Shown here: positions 1-4,960 of the stretch, in pieces
Layout of the letters: each line of letters starts with the position of its first letter
How positions within the stretch are numbered: the stretch's first letter is position 1
Assembly: GCA_020200195.1 (NCBI GenBank)
Contig: JAIVJE010000137.1
Location: 1 to 5,438, forward strand
Length of the DNA: 5,438 nucleotides
Source: Acidobacteriota bacterium
Lineage (GTDB): Bacteria; Acidobacteriota; Vicinamibacteria; Vicinamibacterales; 2-12-FULL-66-21
Direction: 5' to 3'
Translations under genes and position numbers: made by a program
Notes under the pieces: generated by a model
Told to the model about the DNA's origin: nothing
Seen by the model: only the letters and a program-made list of their open reading frames with translations
The model's database searches: none

Positions 1-21
1 GAATGAGGCGCATCGGCGAGG

Positions 22-1584
22 TTACCGTCCGGGGGCCACGGTGCCCTGGCCGGGTGCGTCACCGCCGAGCTCGAGCCGGGATTGTTCGGCGGCGCGCTGT
101 TCGCGCGGGGTCGCCTTTCGGCGACTGCCGGGTCGTCGCGTCTGCAGCTTGAACCAGTAGTCGAGGAGCTTCTCGAGATAATCTGCTGCCTGGCCAGTCT
201 GATCGTTGAACGCGATCGTCTCTTTGCCGATCAGGATCGCCGCGTACGTGAGCCTCGCCTCGAGACTCTTCGAGGCGTGCTGATAGTCCGGGTGAAGCGA
301 GTTGGCCTGCACGATGCCGTTCACAAAGCGGCTGTGAGCCCGTGCGTCGTTCTCGAACGCGACTTCCTTGTAGCCGATCCGCCGCCCGCGGGTAGACGCG
401 GCCTCCCCCGGCGCGGCCGGCGTCGACCGCGCCCGGCGCTTCGCGCTCTGCCGGCCGGCCGGTGATCGCGGTGCCGGCACGGGCCTGGTCCGCCGGGCGA
501 GCCCTCCCGGTAGCGCCAGATCGCGGAACTCGTCGAGATCCAGGATGTCCCTCGCGAGCCGGATTGCGCGCGCCTCGATATCGGAGGCTACCTGCGCGCG
601 CCGCTCGGCCAGATGCTCCTCGACCTCGCTCTCGAGAGTCGGCCGATATCGGTCCAGCAGATCCAGCAACGCGATCCAGTCGTCGTTCTCCTCGAACTGG
701 GAACGCGCCGGTGACGGTGCCAGGAACTCAGCATCGATGTGGCCTCGTACGTGACCGTGGGTGTAAACGCTGTCCTCGAGTCCATACGCATTGGCCGCCC
801 GCAAATCGTCGACCACGGCGACTCCGCGGTGGCGAATCGCGACTTTGCCCCGGCCGCCCGGATCGAAGTACAGATCGAGCCGGACCTCGCGGCGCGGTCG
901 CCCGGGGAGGACCGCGACCTTGAACTCCGTGAGCAACGGCGGCAGGCGCAGGCGCGGCGGGAACACCGCGAACTGCGCGGTGCCCGCGACGACGTGGATC
1001 GTCAGCCAACCCTCGCGGAGATACGCGTCGAACTTCTCGCCGAGCACGCGCGCCAGCGCGTCCGGGGCAAGGGGGCCGCGTGGACGCATCGGATCCAGCG
1101 TCAGTTCGGAGATCACCACGCGCAGACCCGGTACCTGCAGACGGTCTCTTGCAAGCGCCGTCTCCACGATAGCTTCGTCAGCGCCTTCCTTCAGCACGAC
1201 GCGGAGCGTATCGGACGCCGCGCTCTTGCGGCTCAGAAAGGTGCACCGGCGTCCGAGCTGCTGGAAACTGAACATCCCGATGCCCAGCCGGCCGATGGTC
1301 TCCGCCCCCTCGGCGCGCTTCGCGGAGTCCGCCACGCGCTGCAGCGCGCGTTCGAACTCGCCGCGCGTCATTCCATACGGGTACTCGACGACGATCTGGC
1401 GGCGATCGAGCTTGAAGATGACGTCGCAGCGATCGAGCGCGGTCCCCTGACTGCGGGCTTTCACATGCTCGTCAATGGCGTTGCTGACGTGCTCTTTGAG
1501 CGCGTCCGCCGGGTTGCGATAGAGCGTGCCGAGCCACCGCAGCGCGTGGCCGACGTGGAGCTGGATGGGAATGCGTTGCGCCAT
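22..1584 (-). CDS. GHKL (Hsp90/MutL-fold) ATPase-like protein, family unnamed
   Basis: A 520-aa cytoplasmic protein with no signal peptide or membrane segment. The N-terminal part has GHKL ATP-binding marks: an N-box with E31, N35, D38 and E39 (EHVSNAIDE) and a lid motif IGRLGIGMFSF at 98-107 (G98, G101, G103). Where the family normally has DNGxGM there is EYPYGM at 67-72, so the adenine-contacting Asp is Glu and the first Gly is Pro; ATP binding may be altered. Residues about 205-330 resemble the transducer/middle domain of Hsp90-like proteins (GHIDAEFLAPSPARSQFEEND at 281-301). A basic Pro/Ala/Arg linker (about 362-403) leads to a C-terminal helical domain with the HPDY signature at 431-434. 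The ATG at 1584 begins directly before conserved-looking sequence, and a TAGAAT box sits 6 nt upstream. The stop TAA is inside the window, so the gene is complete. It is separated from the next upstream gene by 131 nt and is probably its own transcription unit. GHKL proteins of this kind serve in chaperoning, DNA repair and phage defence; the specific role here is unknown. Confidence 0.85.
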   Translation of the reverse strand: MAQRIPIQLHVGHALRWLGTLYRNPADALKEHVSNAIDEHVKARSQGTALDRCDVIFKLDRRQIVVEYPYGMTRGEFERALQRVADSAKRAEGAETIGRLGIGMFSFQQLGRRCTFLSRKSAASDTLRVVLKEGADEAIVETALARDRLQVPGLRVVISELTLDPMRPRGPLAPDALARVLGEKFDAYLREGWLTIHVVAGTAQFAVFPPRLRLPPLLTEFKVAVLPGRPRREVRLDLYFDPGGRGKVAIRHRGVAVVDDLRAANAYGLEDSVYTHGHVRGHIDAEFLAPSPARSQFEENDDWIALLDLLDRYRPTLESEVEEHLAERRAQVASDIEARAIRLARDILDLDEFRDLALPGGLARRTRPVPAPRSPAGRQSAKRRARSTPAAPGEAASTRGRRIGYKEVAFENDARAHSRFVNGIVQANSLHPDYQHASKSLEARLTYAAILIGKETIAFNDQTGQAADYLEKLLDYWFKLQTRRPGSRRKATPREQRAAEQSRLELGGDAPGQGTVAPGR

Positions 1585-1590
1585 CCGGGC

Positions 1591-1619
1591 ATTCTACGGG
1601 ACCGCGTCGTCGCGACGAA
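1591..1619 (-). promoter_or_regulatory. Candidate near-leaderless promoter of the GHKL gene
   Basis: On the minus strand a TAGAAT hexamer (5 of 6 to TATAAT) occupies 1591-1596 and is only 6 nt from the ATG at 1584. Transcription from it would start at or next to the start codon. The -35 position at 17-bp spacing (1614-1619, TTCGTC) is poor. A 12-bp perfect palindrome TCGTCGCGACGA (1607-1618) covers the -35/spacer region and could be an operator, although CG-rich palindromes arise easily in this composition. No Shine-Dalgarno sequence precedes the ATG, which fits a leaderless message. Confidence 0.35.
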
Positions 1620-1715
1620 AGCGGCGGCGGCCGGGCCGAGGCTCACAGCCAAGTCCGCGTCGCGCGCTGCAAGGCTGGACGACAGCACAACAGGATGGGT
1701 TTCGCACGCGGGGAA

Positions 1716-2321
1716 TCACGCGCCGTCCGTGTCTTGTGGACCTGACGGTCCGGCGGCCAGCAGCGCTCGCTCCAGCAGGTCGGCCACGTGCAATTCGTCG
1801 GCACATTCGCGCAGGTACTTCAGATCGAGCCCGTTACCTTGGACCACTAGGATCCCGAGTACGTCGCGCCATTGTCGGTCCGACACTTCGTGACCCAGGC
1901 GAAACCACCGCAGCTTCTGCAGCAGAATATCCTCGGGAGTGTAGATGTACAGATGCTGCTCCGGACTGGTCCCCACTTGCACCCGGCAGCGACGATCCAT
2001 CTGGCGTTCGTCGATCTGAGTGCCTCCCATGATGAAGAGATCCACCTTGATGCCCGTTGGCCGATGGATCAGATTCGCGCTCGTCTGCTGGCGAATTGCG
2101 CGTCGAATGGCACCCTGGTCCGCATGGAAATCAGGTCCGAGAGCTTCGAGGAACGAATCGACCGCCTCGTCGGCCATCGCGACCACGATGTCGACGTCGA
2201 GCGTGGAGCGCGGCTCGCCGCTGATCGAGCTGGCCACGGATCCCCCGACCACGTGGCGGATGCTGCCCGCGTCGAGCGCGCGGGCGACGAGCAGCGCCAC
2301 CTGGATCAGATCGCCGGGCAC
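1716..2321 (-). CDS. AbiEii/AbiGii-like nucleotidyltransferase
   Basis: A 201-aa protein if translated from the GTG at 2321, which lies 2 nt after the TGA of the upstream gene; the open frame continues upstream to 2411, but that part overlaps the preceding gene and does not look like family sequence. The polymerase-beta-type nucleotidyltransferase signature is clear: VVGGSVAS at 24-31 (G26, G27, S28), then LDVDIVV with carboxylates D43 and D45, and a probable third carboxylate D94 in IKVDLF. The C-terminal half has the usual features of this AbiEii-like group: TPEDILLQKLRWFRLG (128-143), a DRQWRDVLGIL segment (148-158) and the VADLLERAL tail (179-187). AbiEii-type enzymes transfer nucleotides, in characterised cases to tRNA, and act as toxins neutralised by a partner protein. 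Third gene of a tight unit after an XPF-type nuclease and a small protein; the small protein is the natural partner candidate. Target and true activity are unknown, and a housekeeping or antitoxin role is not excluded. Confidence 0.88.
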   Translation of the reverse strand: MPGDLIQVALLVARALDAGSIRHVVGGSVASSISGEPRSTLDVDIVVAMADEAVDSFLEALGPDFHADQGAIRRAIRQQTSANLIHRPTGIKVDLFIMGGTQIDERQMDRRCRVQVGTSPEQHLYIYTPEDILLQKLRWFRLGHEVSDRQWRDVLGILVVQGNGLDLKYLRECADELHVADLLERALLAAGPSGPQDTDGA

Positions 2322-2323
2322 CG

Positions 2324-2653
2324 TCAGAGCCCCAGCAGATCGGCAGCGTCGGGATACACGGCGCGAACGAGCTCGGGTCCCATTTGCAGGACTGCGAGTC
2401 GGAGGAAACACTCGCGTTCAGAGGCGGCGGGGTGGCGGTGGCGGATCCCCGCCAGCGCCAGCGCATGGGCGACCCGGGTGGCATCGCTCACGAGCCGCGC
2501 CTTCTGGAGCGGCGACATGCCGCGCCAAATCTCAATCTGGATTCGCTCGGTCTCCGAATCGGTGTCCTGAGAGAGGACCGCCGGCGGCTGGCGTCGCCGC
2601 GTGCCGCGCGAGGACGAAGCGCAAAGGTTGTCAGGCGCGAGGTCTTCGTCCAT
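2324..2653 (-). CDS. Small helical protein paired with nucleotidyltransferase, possible antitoxin
   Basis: A 109-aa soluble protein. The first 28 residues are low-complexity and polar, and the start may be imprecise; the ATG at 2653 is the best available because no GTG or TTG lies nearer the conserved-looking part. The core begins about residue 29 (QDTDSETERIQIEIWRGMSP), followed by a predicted helix (QKARLVSDATRVAHALALAG) and a segment IRHRHPAASERECFLRLAVLQMGPELVRAVY, a pattern I associate with small proteins found beside AbiEii-like nucleotidyltransferases. It starts 6 nt after the nuclease gene stop and ends 2 nt before the nucleotidyltransferase GTG, so translational coupling is likely. 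No catalytic motif, DNA-binding motif or metal site can be identified. An antitoxin or substrate-adaptor role is inferred only from size and position. Confidence 0.8.
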   Translation of the reverse strand: MDEDLAPDNLCASSSRGTRRRQPPAVLSQDTDSETERIQIEIWRGMSPLQKARLVSDATRVAHALALAGIRHRHPAASERECFLRLAVLQMGPELVRAVYPDAADLLGL

Positions 2654-2659
2654 GCGGTT

Positions 2660-3310
2660 TCATTCCACGAGTTCCCGGATCCGAGCGGCTTTCCCGGTGC
2701 CCACGCCGTCGACCTGCATCAGCGCTCCTGCGTCGGCGGTCATCGCGCGTTCGACGGAGCCGAACTGCGTCAGGATGCGCTGTGCCAGGGCGGGACCGAT
2801 ACCCGGCAGGCCCTGAAGGACGTGCAGCCTGCGGGAGGCCAGACGCTTCGGTTTCCGATCGTATCGCTTGAGCGCGCCGCGATCCTCGCGTCCCACCTGT
2901 TGCGCGATGAAGCGAAAGAGGCGCAGCGAATCCTCCGGAGTCCGCGCACGGATCAGCGGCAGCCGCCACATCACCGCCAAGGACGCTATCGCCCCCTGGA
3001 TTGCGTCCGGGTGCACGTCCGGCAGGCGCGCCGGCCGCGGCCCTTCGAGCAGGATTACGGGCCGGTGCGAGCTGCGTGCGAGCGCGGCAGCCTGCGGGAA
3101 CAGGCGGCCATCAATCAGTGAGGTGACGAAGTCGGCGTAAGTCTTCCGTTCGACGATGACGCGGCCACCGAGCAGGTAGTCGCCGACGGCCAGGCGGCAT
3201 AGTCGTACGTCGAAGGCGCCGCACGCGTGCGCAAGGTCGGGCAGGCGCGCCGCGCGCTCCCGTGAATCGATGTCGAGCTTCCACCGCGGCTCCGGAGCGG
3301 CCAAGGTCAT
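2660..3310 (-). CDS. XPF/ERCC4-type structure-specific endonuclease with tandem HhH motifs
   Basis: A 216-aa protein with the short, helicase-less architecture of archaeal-type XPF nucleases. The ERCC4 nuclease core spans about residues 10-140: DIDSRER (13-19), GDY (43-45), VERK (53-56), D60 and DGR (67-69). Together these give the GDX(n)ERKX3D active-site signature complete, with G43-D44, E54-R55-K56 and D60. Two helix-hairpin-helix motifs follow, LQGLPGIGPALAQRIL (165-180) and LMQVDGVGTGKAARIRELV (197-215), which in this family bind DNA and mediate dimerisation. Family members cut branched DNA such as 3' flaps, forks and nicked junctions, in repair or replication restart. The ATG at 3310 is first in its unit and has no clear Shine-Dalgarno, but a TTGACA promoter lies just upstream. 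The protein looks catalytically intact. It is unusual as the lead gene of a unit containing an AbiEii-like nucleotidyltransferase; it could be a repair enzyme that merely neighbours the pair, or part of the system. Confidence 0.93.
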   Translation of the reverse strand: MTLAAPEPRWKLDIDSRERAARLPDLAHACGAFDVRLCRLAVGDYLLGGRVIVERKTYADFVTSLIDGRLFPQAAALARSSHRPVILLEGPRPARLPDVHPDAIQGAIASLAVMWRLPLIRARTPEDSLRLFRFIAQQVGREDRGALKRYDRKPKRLASRRLHVLQGLPGIGPALAQRILTQFGSVERAMTADAGALMQVDGVGTGKAARIRELVE

Positions 3311-3320
3311 CCCGCGGTGG
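3281..3320 (-). repeat. 9-bp inverted repeat spanning the nuclease start codon
   Basis: CCACCGCGG at 3281-3289 is perfectly matched by CCGCGGTGG at 3312-3320. The 22-nt loop contains the ATG of the XPF-type nuclease (3308-3310) and an internal 10-nt palindrome GCTCCGGAGC (3289-3298). In the nuclease mRNA the arms would form a very stable G+C hairpin placing the start codon in the loop. Because the predicted transcription start is close to the 5' arm, this could control initiation or be a DNA operator. The downstream arm lies within the coding region (near residues 7-10), so coding constraint may account for part of the match. Confidence 0.5.
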
Positions 3321-3350
3321 ACGATGCCATCGTCGGAAGATGGGTGTCAA
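3321..3350 (-). promoter_or_regulatory. Promoter of the nuclease/small protein/nucleotidyltransferase unit, with palindrome over the -10
   Basis: On the minus strand a perfect -35 consensus TTGACA occupies 3345-3350. Eighteen bases downstream a CATCGT hexamer (3321-3326) is the best -10; it is only 3 of 6 to consensus. The ATG lies 10 nt further on, so the 5' leader would be about 3-4 nt, near-leaderless. The -10 is one half of an almost uninterrupted palindrome ACGATG-G-CATCGT (3321-3333), a plausible operator for a repressor of this unit. The hexamers and palindrome are seen directly; promoter function is inferred. Confidence 0.5.
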
Positions 3351-3482
3351 GGCGAAGACCGTTGCGAGCTCCCGCTTCTTCACGACCGATCGCGACCCGC
3401 TCGACGAGATGCGTCATCGCTCGAGCGCGGCGACCTTGACCCGGCGGGCGCGTCGGAGGAAGGGATCCCAACGGGATGCCGG
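3351..3482. other. Non-coding gap between vapC and the nuclease promoter
   Basis: This stretch holds no open frame with recognisable protein character on either strand and no convincing terminator hairpin followed by a T-run. It separates the end of vapC from the next promoter. A short minus-strand frame here (about 3311-3430, MTHLVERVAIGREEA) is the only protein-like string, and it is too short and unsupported to call. Confidence 0.4.
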
Positions 3483-3908
3483 TTACGCGCTGAGAGGATG
3501 GCGCCACCGAAGCCCCTTGAAGCGTGCAAAGTCGCTGTCGGTCGTGATCAGTTCGCAGCCGTGCTCGATGGCCAGCGCCGCAAGGTAGGCATCGGCAACC
3601 AAGGGACCCTGGATGCTCGCACAAAGGTCGACGAACAGGTCCCAATGTCGCCGACTTGGCGTGACCAGAATGGCCCGTGACGACTCGACGAGCCGCTGAC
3701 AGAACGCGAGCGCTGTCTCCATTGGAGTCGGCGGCGCGAATATCTTGCCGTTGGTCACGATGCGGAGGAAGCTGGCGAGCACGACCTCGGCCACGGCAAA
3801 CGGCTCATCCGCGTTGGCGAGCGTCGTGAGCCACGCAGCGTAGCGGTCGTGCTCCGGCGCGTCTTCGCGGTGCGCGTAGATGAGAACGTTGACGTCCGGT
3901 AGCTGCAT
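3483..3908 (-). CDS. vapC: PIN-domain ribonuclease toxin, VapC family
   Basis: A 141-aa protein of normal VapC length. All PIN acidic positions can be seen: D5 in LPDVNVLIYAHR, E41 in VAEVVLASF, D106 in VADAYLAALA, and D124/D126 in ITTDSDFARF. VapC toxins are Mg-dependent RNases that cut tRNA or rRNA and stop translation; the cognate VapB occludes the active site. The ATG at 3908 follows the TAG of the RHH antitoxin gene by 3 nt, the usual antitoxin-first order with translational coupling. The TAA at 3483 is followed by a non-coding gap. The active site appears intact. Its RNA target cannot be read from sequence. The TVTNGKIF/PPTPMETAL region matches the subgroup with a F-A-V-A-E-V-V-L start to the second acidic motif, but I do not assign a finer subfamily. 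Confidence 0.93.
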   Translation of the reverse strand: MQLPDVNVLIYAHREDAPEHDRYAAWLTTLANADEPFAVAEVVLASFLRIVTNGKIFAPPTPMETALAFCQRLVESSRAILVTPSRRHWDLFVDLCASIQGPLVADAYLAALAIEHGCELITTDSDFARFKGLRWRHPLSA

Positions 3909-3911
3909 CGG

Positions 3912-4169
3912 CTACGGGCTCGGCGCGAAACGATCGATGTCGTCGGCCTCGACGAGCGACGAGGTCTTGTCGATGTTCTGTCCGGAAAAGCGCCCTCCGG
4001 CTCCAAAGGTCACCAATTGGAAGCCATCTTTCCGTTTCCGCGGGGGTGAGGCCTTCATCTGCAGTCGGATCGCCTGCTCGATGAGCCGGCTCACGGATGT
4101 GCCCGCTTCTGACGCGCGTTTCTTGAGCTTGGCGAGCAGCTGATCGTCCAACGTGATCGTCGTGCGCAT
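3912..4169 (-). CDS. vapB: Ribbon-helix-helix antitoxin, VapB type
   Basis: An 85-aa protein. The N-terminal ribbon-helix-helix DNA-binding domain is clear: MRTTITLDDQLLAKLKKRA forms the beta strand and first helix, and GTSVSRLIEQAIR the second helix (about residues 23-35). The C-terminal tail (about 46-85) carries DGFQLVTFGAGG and DKTSSLVEADDIDRF, the type of flexible toxin-binding segment that wraps the PIN toxin. It precedes vapC by 3 nt. The ATG at 4169 is fixed by the RHH strand beginning immediately after it. A strong promoter and matching repeats overlap the start, so autoregulation by VapB or the VapBC complex is likely. It starts 25 nt after the truncated MNT gene, and its -35 box lies inside that gene's 3' end. 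Confidence 0.93.
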   Translation of the reverse strand: MRTTITLDDQLLAKLKKRASEAGTSVSRLIEQAIRLQMKASPPRKRKDGFQLVTFGAGGRFSGQNIDKTSSLVEADDIDRFAPSP

Positions 4170-4205
4170 GATGCAGGATCATACCGCATCAGCATCAAGG
4201 CATCA
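4169..4205 (-). promoter_or_regulatory. vapBC operator: GCATCA repeats with an inverted TGATGC copy
   Basis: Read on the plus strand, GCATCA occurs at 4186-4191, 4192-4197 and 4200-4205. The inverted copy TGATGC lies at 4169-4174, giving an inverted repeat TGATGC-N11-GCATCA (4169-4191) centred on the -10 box and touching the vapB start codon. RHH antitoxins bind short inverted or direct repeats in their own promoters, so this is the expected site of VapB/VapBC autorepression. Four copies of a hexamer in 37 bp are unlikely by chance. Confidence 0.7.
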
Positions 4206-4206
4206 A
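4178..4206 (-). promoter_or_regulatory. Sigma70-like promoter of vapBC
   Basis: On the minus strand TTGATG at 4201-4206 (4 of 6 to TTGACA) and TATGAT at 4178-4183 (5 of 6 to TATAAT) are separated by exactly 17 bp. The -10 ends 8 nt before the vapB ATG, so transcription would start within one or two bases of the start codon and the message would be leaderless or nearly so. No Shine-Dalgarno is present, consistent with that. A second TTGATG at 4193-4198 is too close to serve as the -35. The -35 box lies within the last codons of the MNT gene. Confidence 0.72.
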
Positions 4207-4443
4207 TCTGTGGTTCTGGGTGGCAGGCTGCCTCAGCTCCCAGTGTGCCGGGCGTTCGTGAAATGGGACCGGCGCGGCGCTGACAATAATGACGACGTCC
4301 AGATCGCTGCCGACGCCCCAGTCCCCTCGCGCGTAGGATCCGAAGTAGCCTACGCGCTCCAACTCGCGCCGGCGCTTCCCCGTTTCTTCCGACCAGGTTT
4401 GCAGGGCTGTGTCGACCGCGGCCCGGTCAGGCCATTTGAGCAA
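4195..4443 (-). CDS. MNT-type minimal nucleotidyltransferase, C-terminally truncated
   Basis: About 82 aa from a TTG at 4443, overlapping the HEPN gene end by 17 nt; an ATG at 4470 would add nine residues, but TTG gives the family-like beginning LLKWPDRAAVDTAL. The nucleotidyltransferase signature GSX10DXD is complete: VGYFGSYARGDWGVGSDLDVV, with G35, S36, D47 and D49. In HEPN/MNT systems MntA is the antitoxin and AMPylates the HEPN toxin. The protein ends soon after PFHERPAHWEL with RQPATQNHRLMP and a TGA at 4195. Family members of this kind usually continue with a segment like LPVPADLLVYT, which supplies the third carboxylate; that segment is absent and I find it in no other frame. The gene may therefore be truncated or decayed at the join with the vapBC promoter, or be a short functional variant. 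Downstream of, and probably coupled to, the HEPN gene. Confidence 0.75.
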   Translation of the reverse strand: MLKWPDRAAVDTALQTWSEETGKRRRELERVGYFGSYARGDWGVGSDLDVVIIVSAAPVPFHERPAHWELRQPATQNHRLMP

Positions 4444-4810
4444 CGGCGAACTGAATGATCTCACGGGCATACGCGATAGCCTGGTCACTTTGCAGAGGAC
4501 CATAATGCTCGAACGGCGCGCCTGCGGGGTGGCCGTTCGGATAGCGGGTCGGCACATAGAAGTTGTCGAGCGTGCGCCCTTTCTCGATGAGGTCCGGCGG
4601 TGCGCCGACGGGCAGCTCCTGCAGCAGTCGCGCGACGACGTGGCCCCAACTGTCCTGGCCGTGATGGAGATGGACGGCTTTCGCGGCTTTCTCGGCGGCT
4701 TGGTGTGCCGCGAAGCAGGCCCACTCGTGGCGGCCGTCGTCGCGGGAGGAGATGGCCTGCTCGAGATCTCTCTGGGCTTGGGCGAGCCAGTCGCGTGCGC
4801 GGTTCGGCAT
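4427..4810 (-). CDS. HEPN-domain protein, probable RNase toxin of a HEPN/MNT pair
   Basis: A 127-aa all-helical protein. The N-terminal helices carry the HEPN signature RARDWLAQAQRDLEQA and HEWACFAAHQAAEKAAKAV (about 28-46). A later segment LDNFYVPTRYPNGHP (81-95) contains the RX4H motif (R89, H94) characteristic of HEPN ribonucleases. In characterised pairs the HEPN toxin cleaves tRNA or mRNA and is silenced by AMPylation on a tyrosine near the RX4HXY motif. Here position +2 after the His is Ala, and the nearest downstream tyrosine is Y103 in EHYG; Y90 lies inside the motif. The ATG at 4810 starts with the typical MPNRARDWLAQA. It overlaps the MNT start by 17 nt, so the two are probably co-translated. 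A transcriptional start cannot be placed with confidence: GACAAT at about 4830 is a weak -10-like match. Confidence 0.92.
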   Translation of the reverse strand: MPNRARDWLAQAQRDLEQAISSRDDGRHEWACFAAHQAAEKAAKAVHLHHGQDSWGHVVARLLQELPVGAPPDLIEKGRTLDNFYVPTRYPNGHPAGAPFEHYGPLQSDQAIAYAREIIQFAVAQMA

Positions 4811-4960
4811 GATGTCTTCGGGCGCGTCGCCATTGTCGCACGGCCGCGGATCCGGAGCGAACGGGCGGACCGAATGTGACCAAAAGAATGACCTGCCCTG
4901 TCATACGGGGCGTGCAAACTGTTGACGCGGCCGCGATGGCATTAGGGGGCTGGGTGATCG
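4811..4960. other. Divergent intergenic region between the HEPN/MNT pair and the right-hand genes
   Basis: This 150-bp region separates minus-strand HEPN/MNT from the plus-strand pair and should hold both promoters. An inverted repeat ATGAC-N7-GTCAT lies at 4888-4904. A TTGACG box at 4922-4927 (5 of 6 to consensus) faces the plus-strand gene, but there is no good -10 at 16-18 bp. AGGGGG at 4944-4949 is a possible ribosome-binding site, 11 nt before the TTG at 4961. No RNA gene is recognised. Confidence 0.45.

Noticed and set aside
739..1893. Long plus-strand open frame of 384 codons opposite the GHKL gene
   Set aside because: It lies antisense to a gene with clear motifs, its product is arginine/alanine-rich with no recognisable domain, and long shadow frames are common in high-G+C DNA.
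2322..2411. ATG at 2411 as the start of the AbiEii-like gene
   Set aside because: It would overlap the small upstream gene by 88 nt with a basic, non-family N-terminus; the GTG at 2321 fits the operon spacing and the domain start.
3311..3430. Short minus-strand string MTHLVERVAIGREEA as a possible recombinase remnant
   Set aside because: It is a weak resemblance over too few residues, with no other recombinase motif in any frame nearby.
4444..4917. Upstream extension of the MNT frame to 4917
   Set aside because: The upstream part runs in a second frame through the HEPN gene and reads as low-complexity Arg/Ser/Pro sequence; only the last 82 or so codons resemble the nucleotidyltransferase.
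4922..4950. TTGACG as a complete promoter for the plus-strand gene
   Set aside because: At 16-18 bp spacing the -10 position is G-rich with no resemblance to TATAAT, so I describe it only as an isolated -35-like box.
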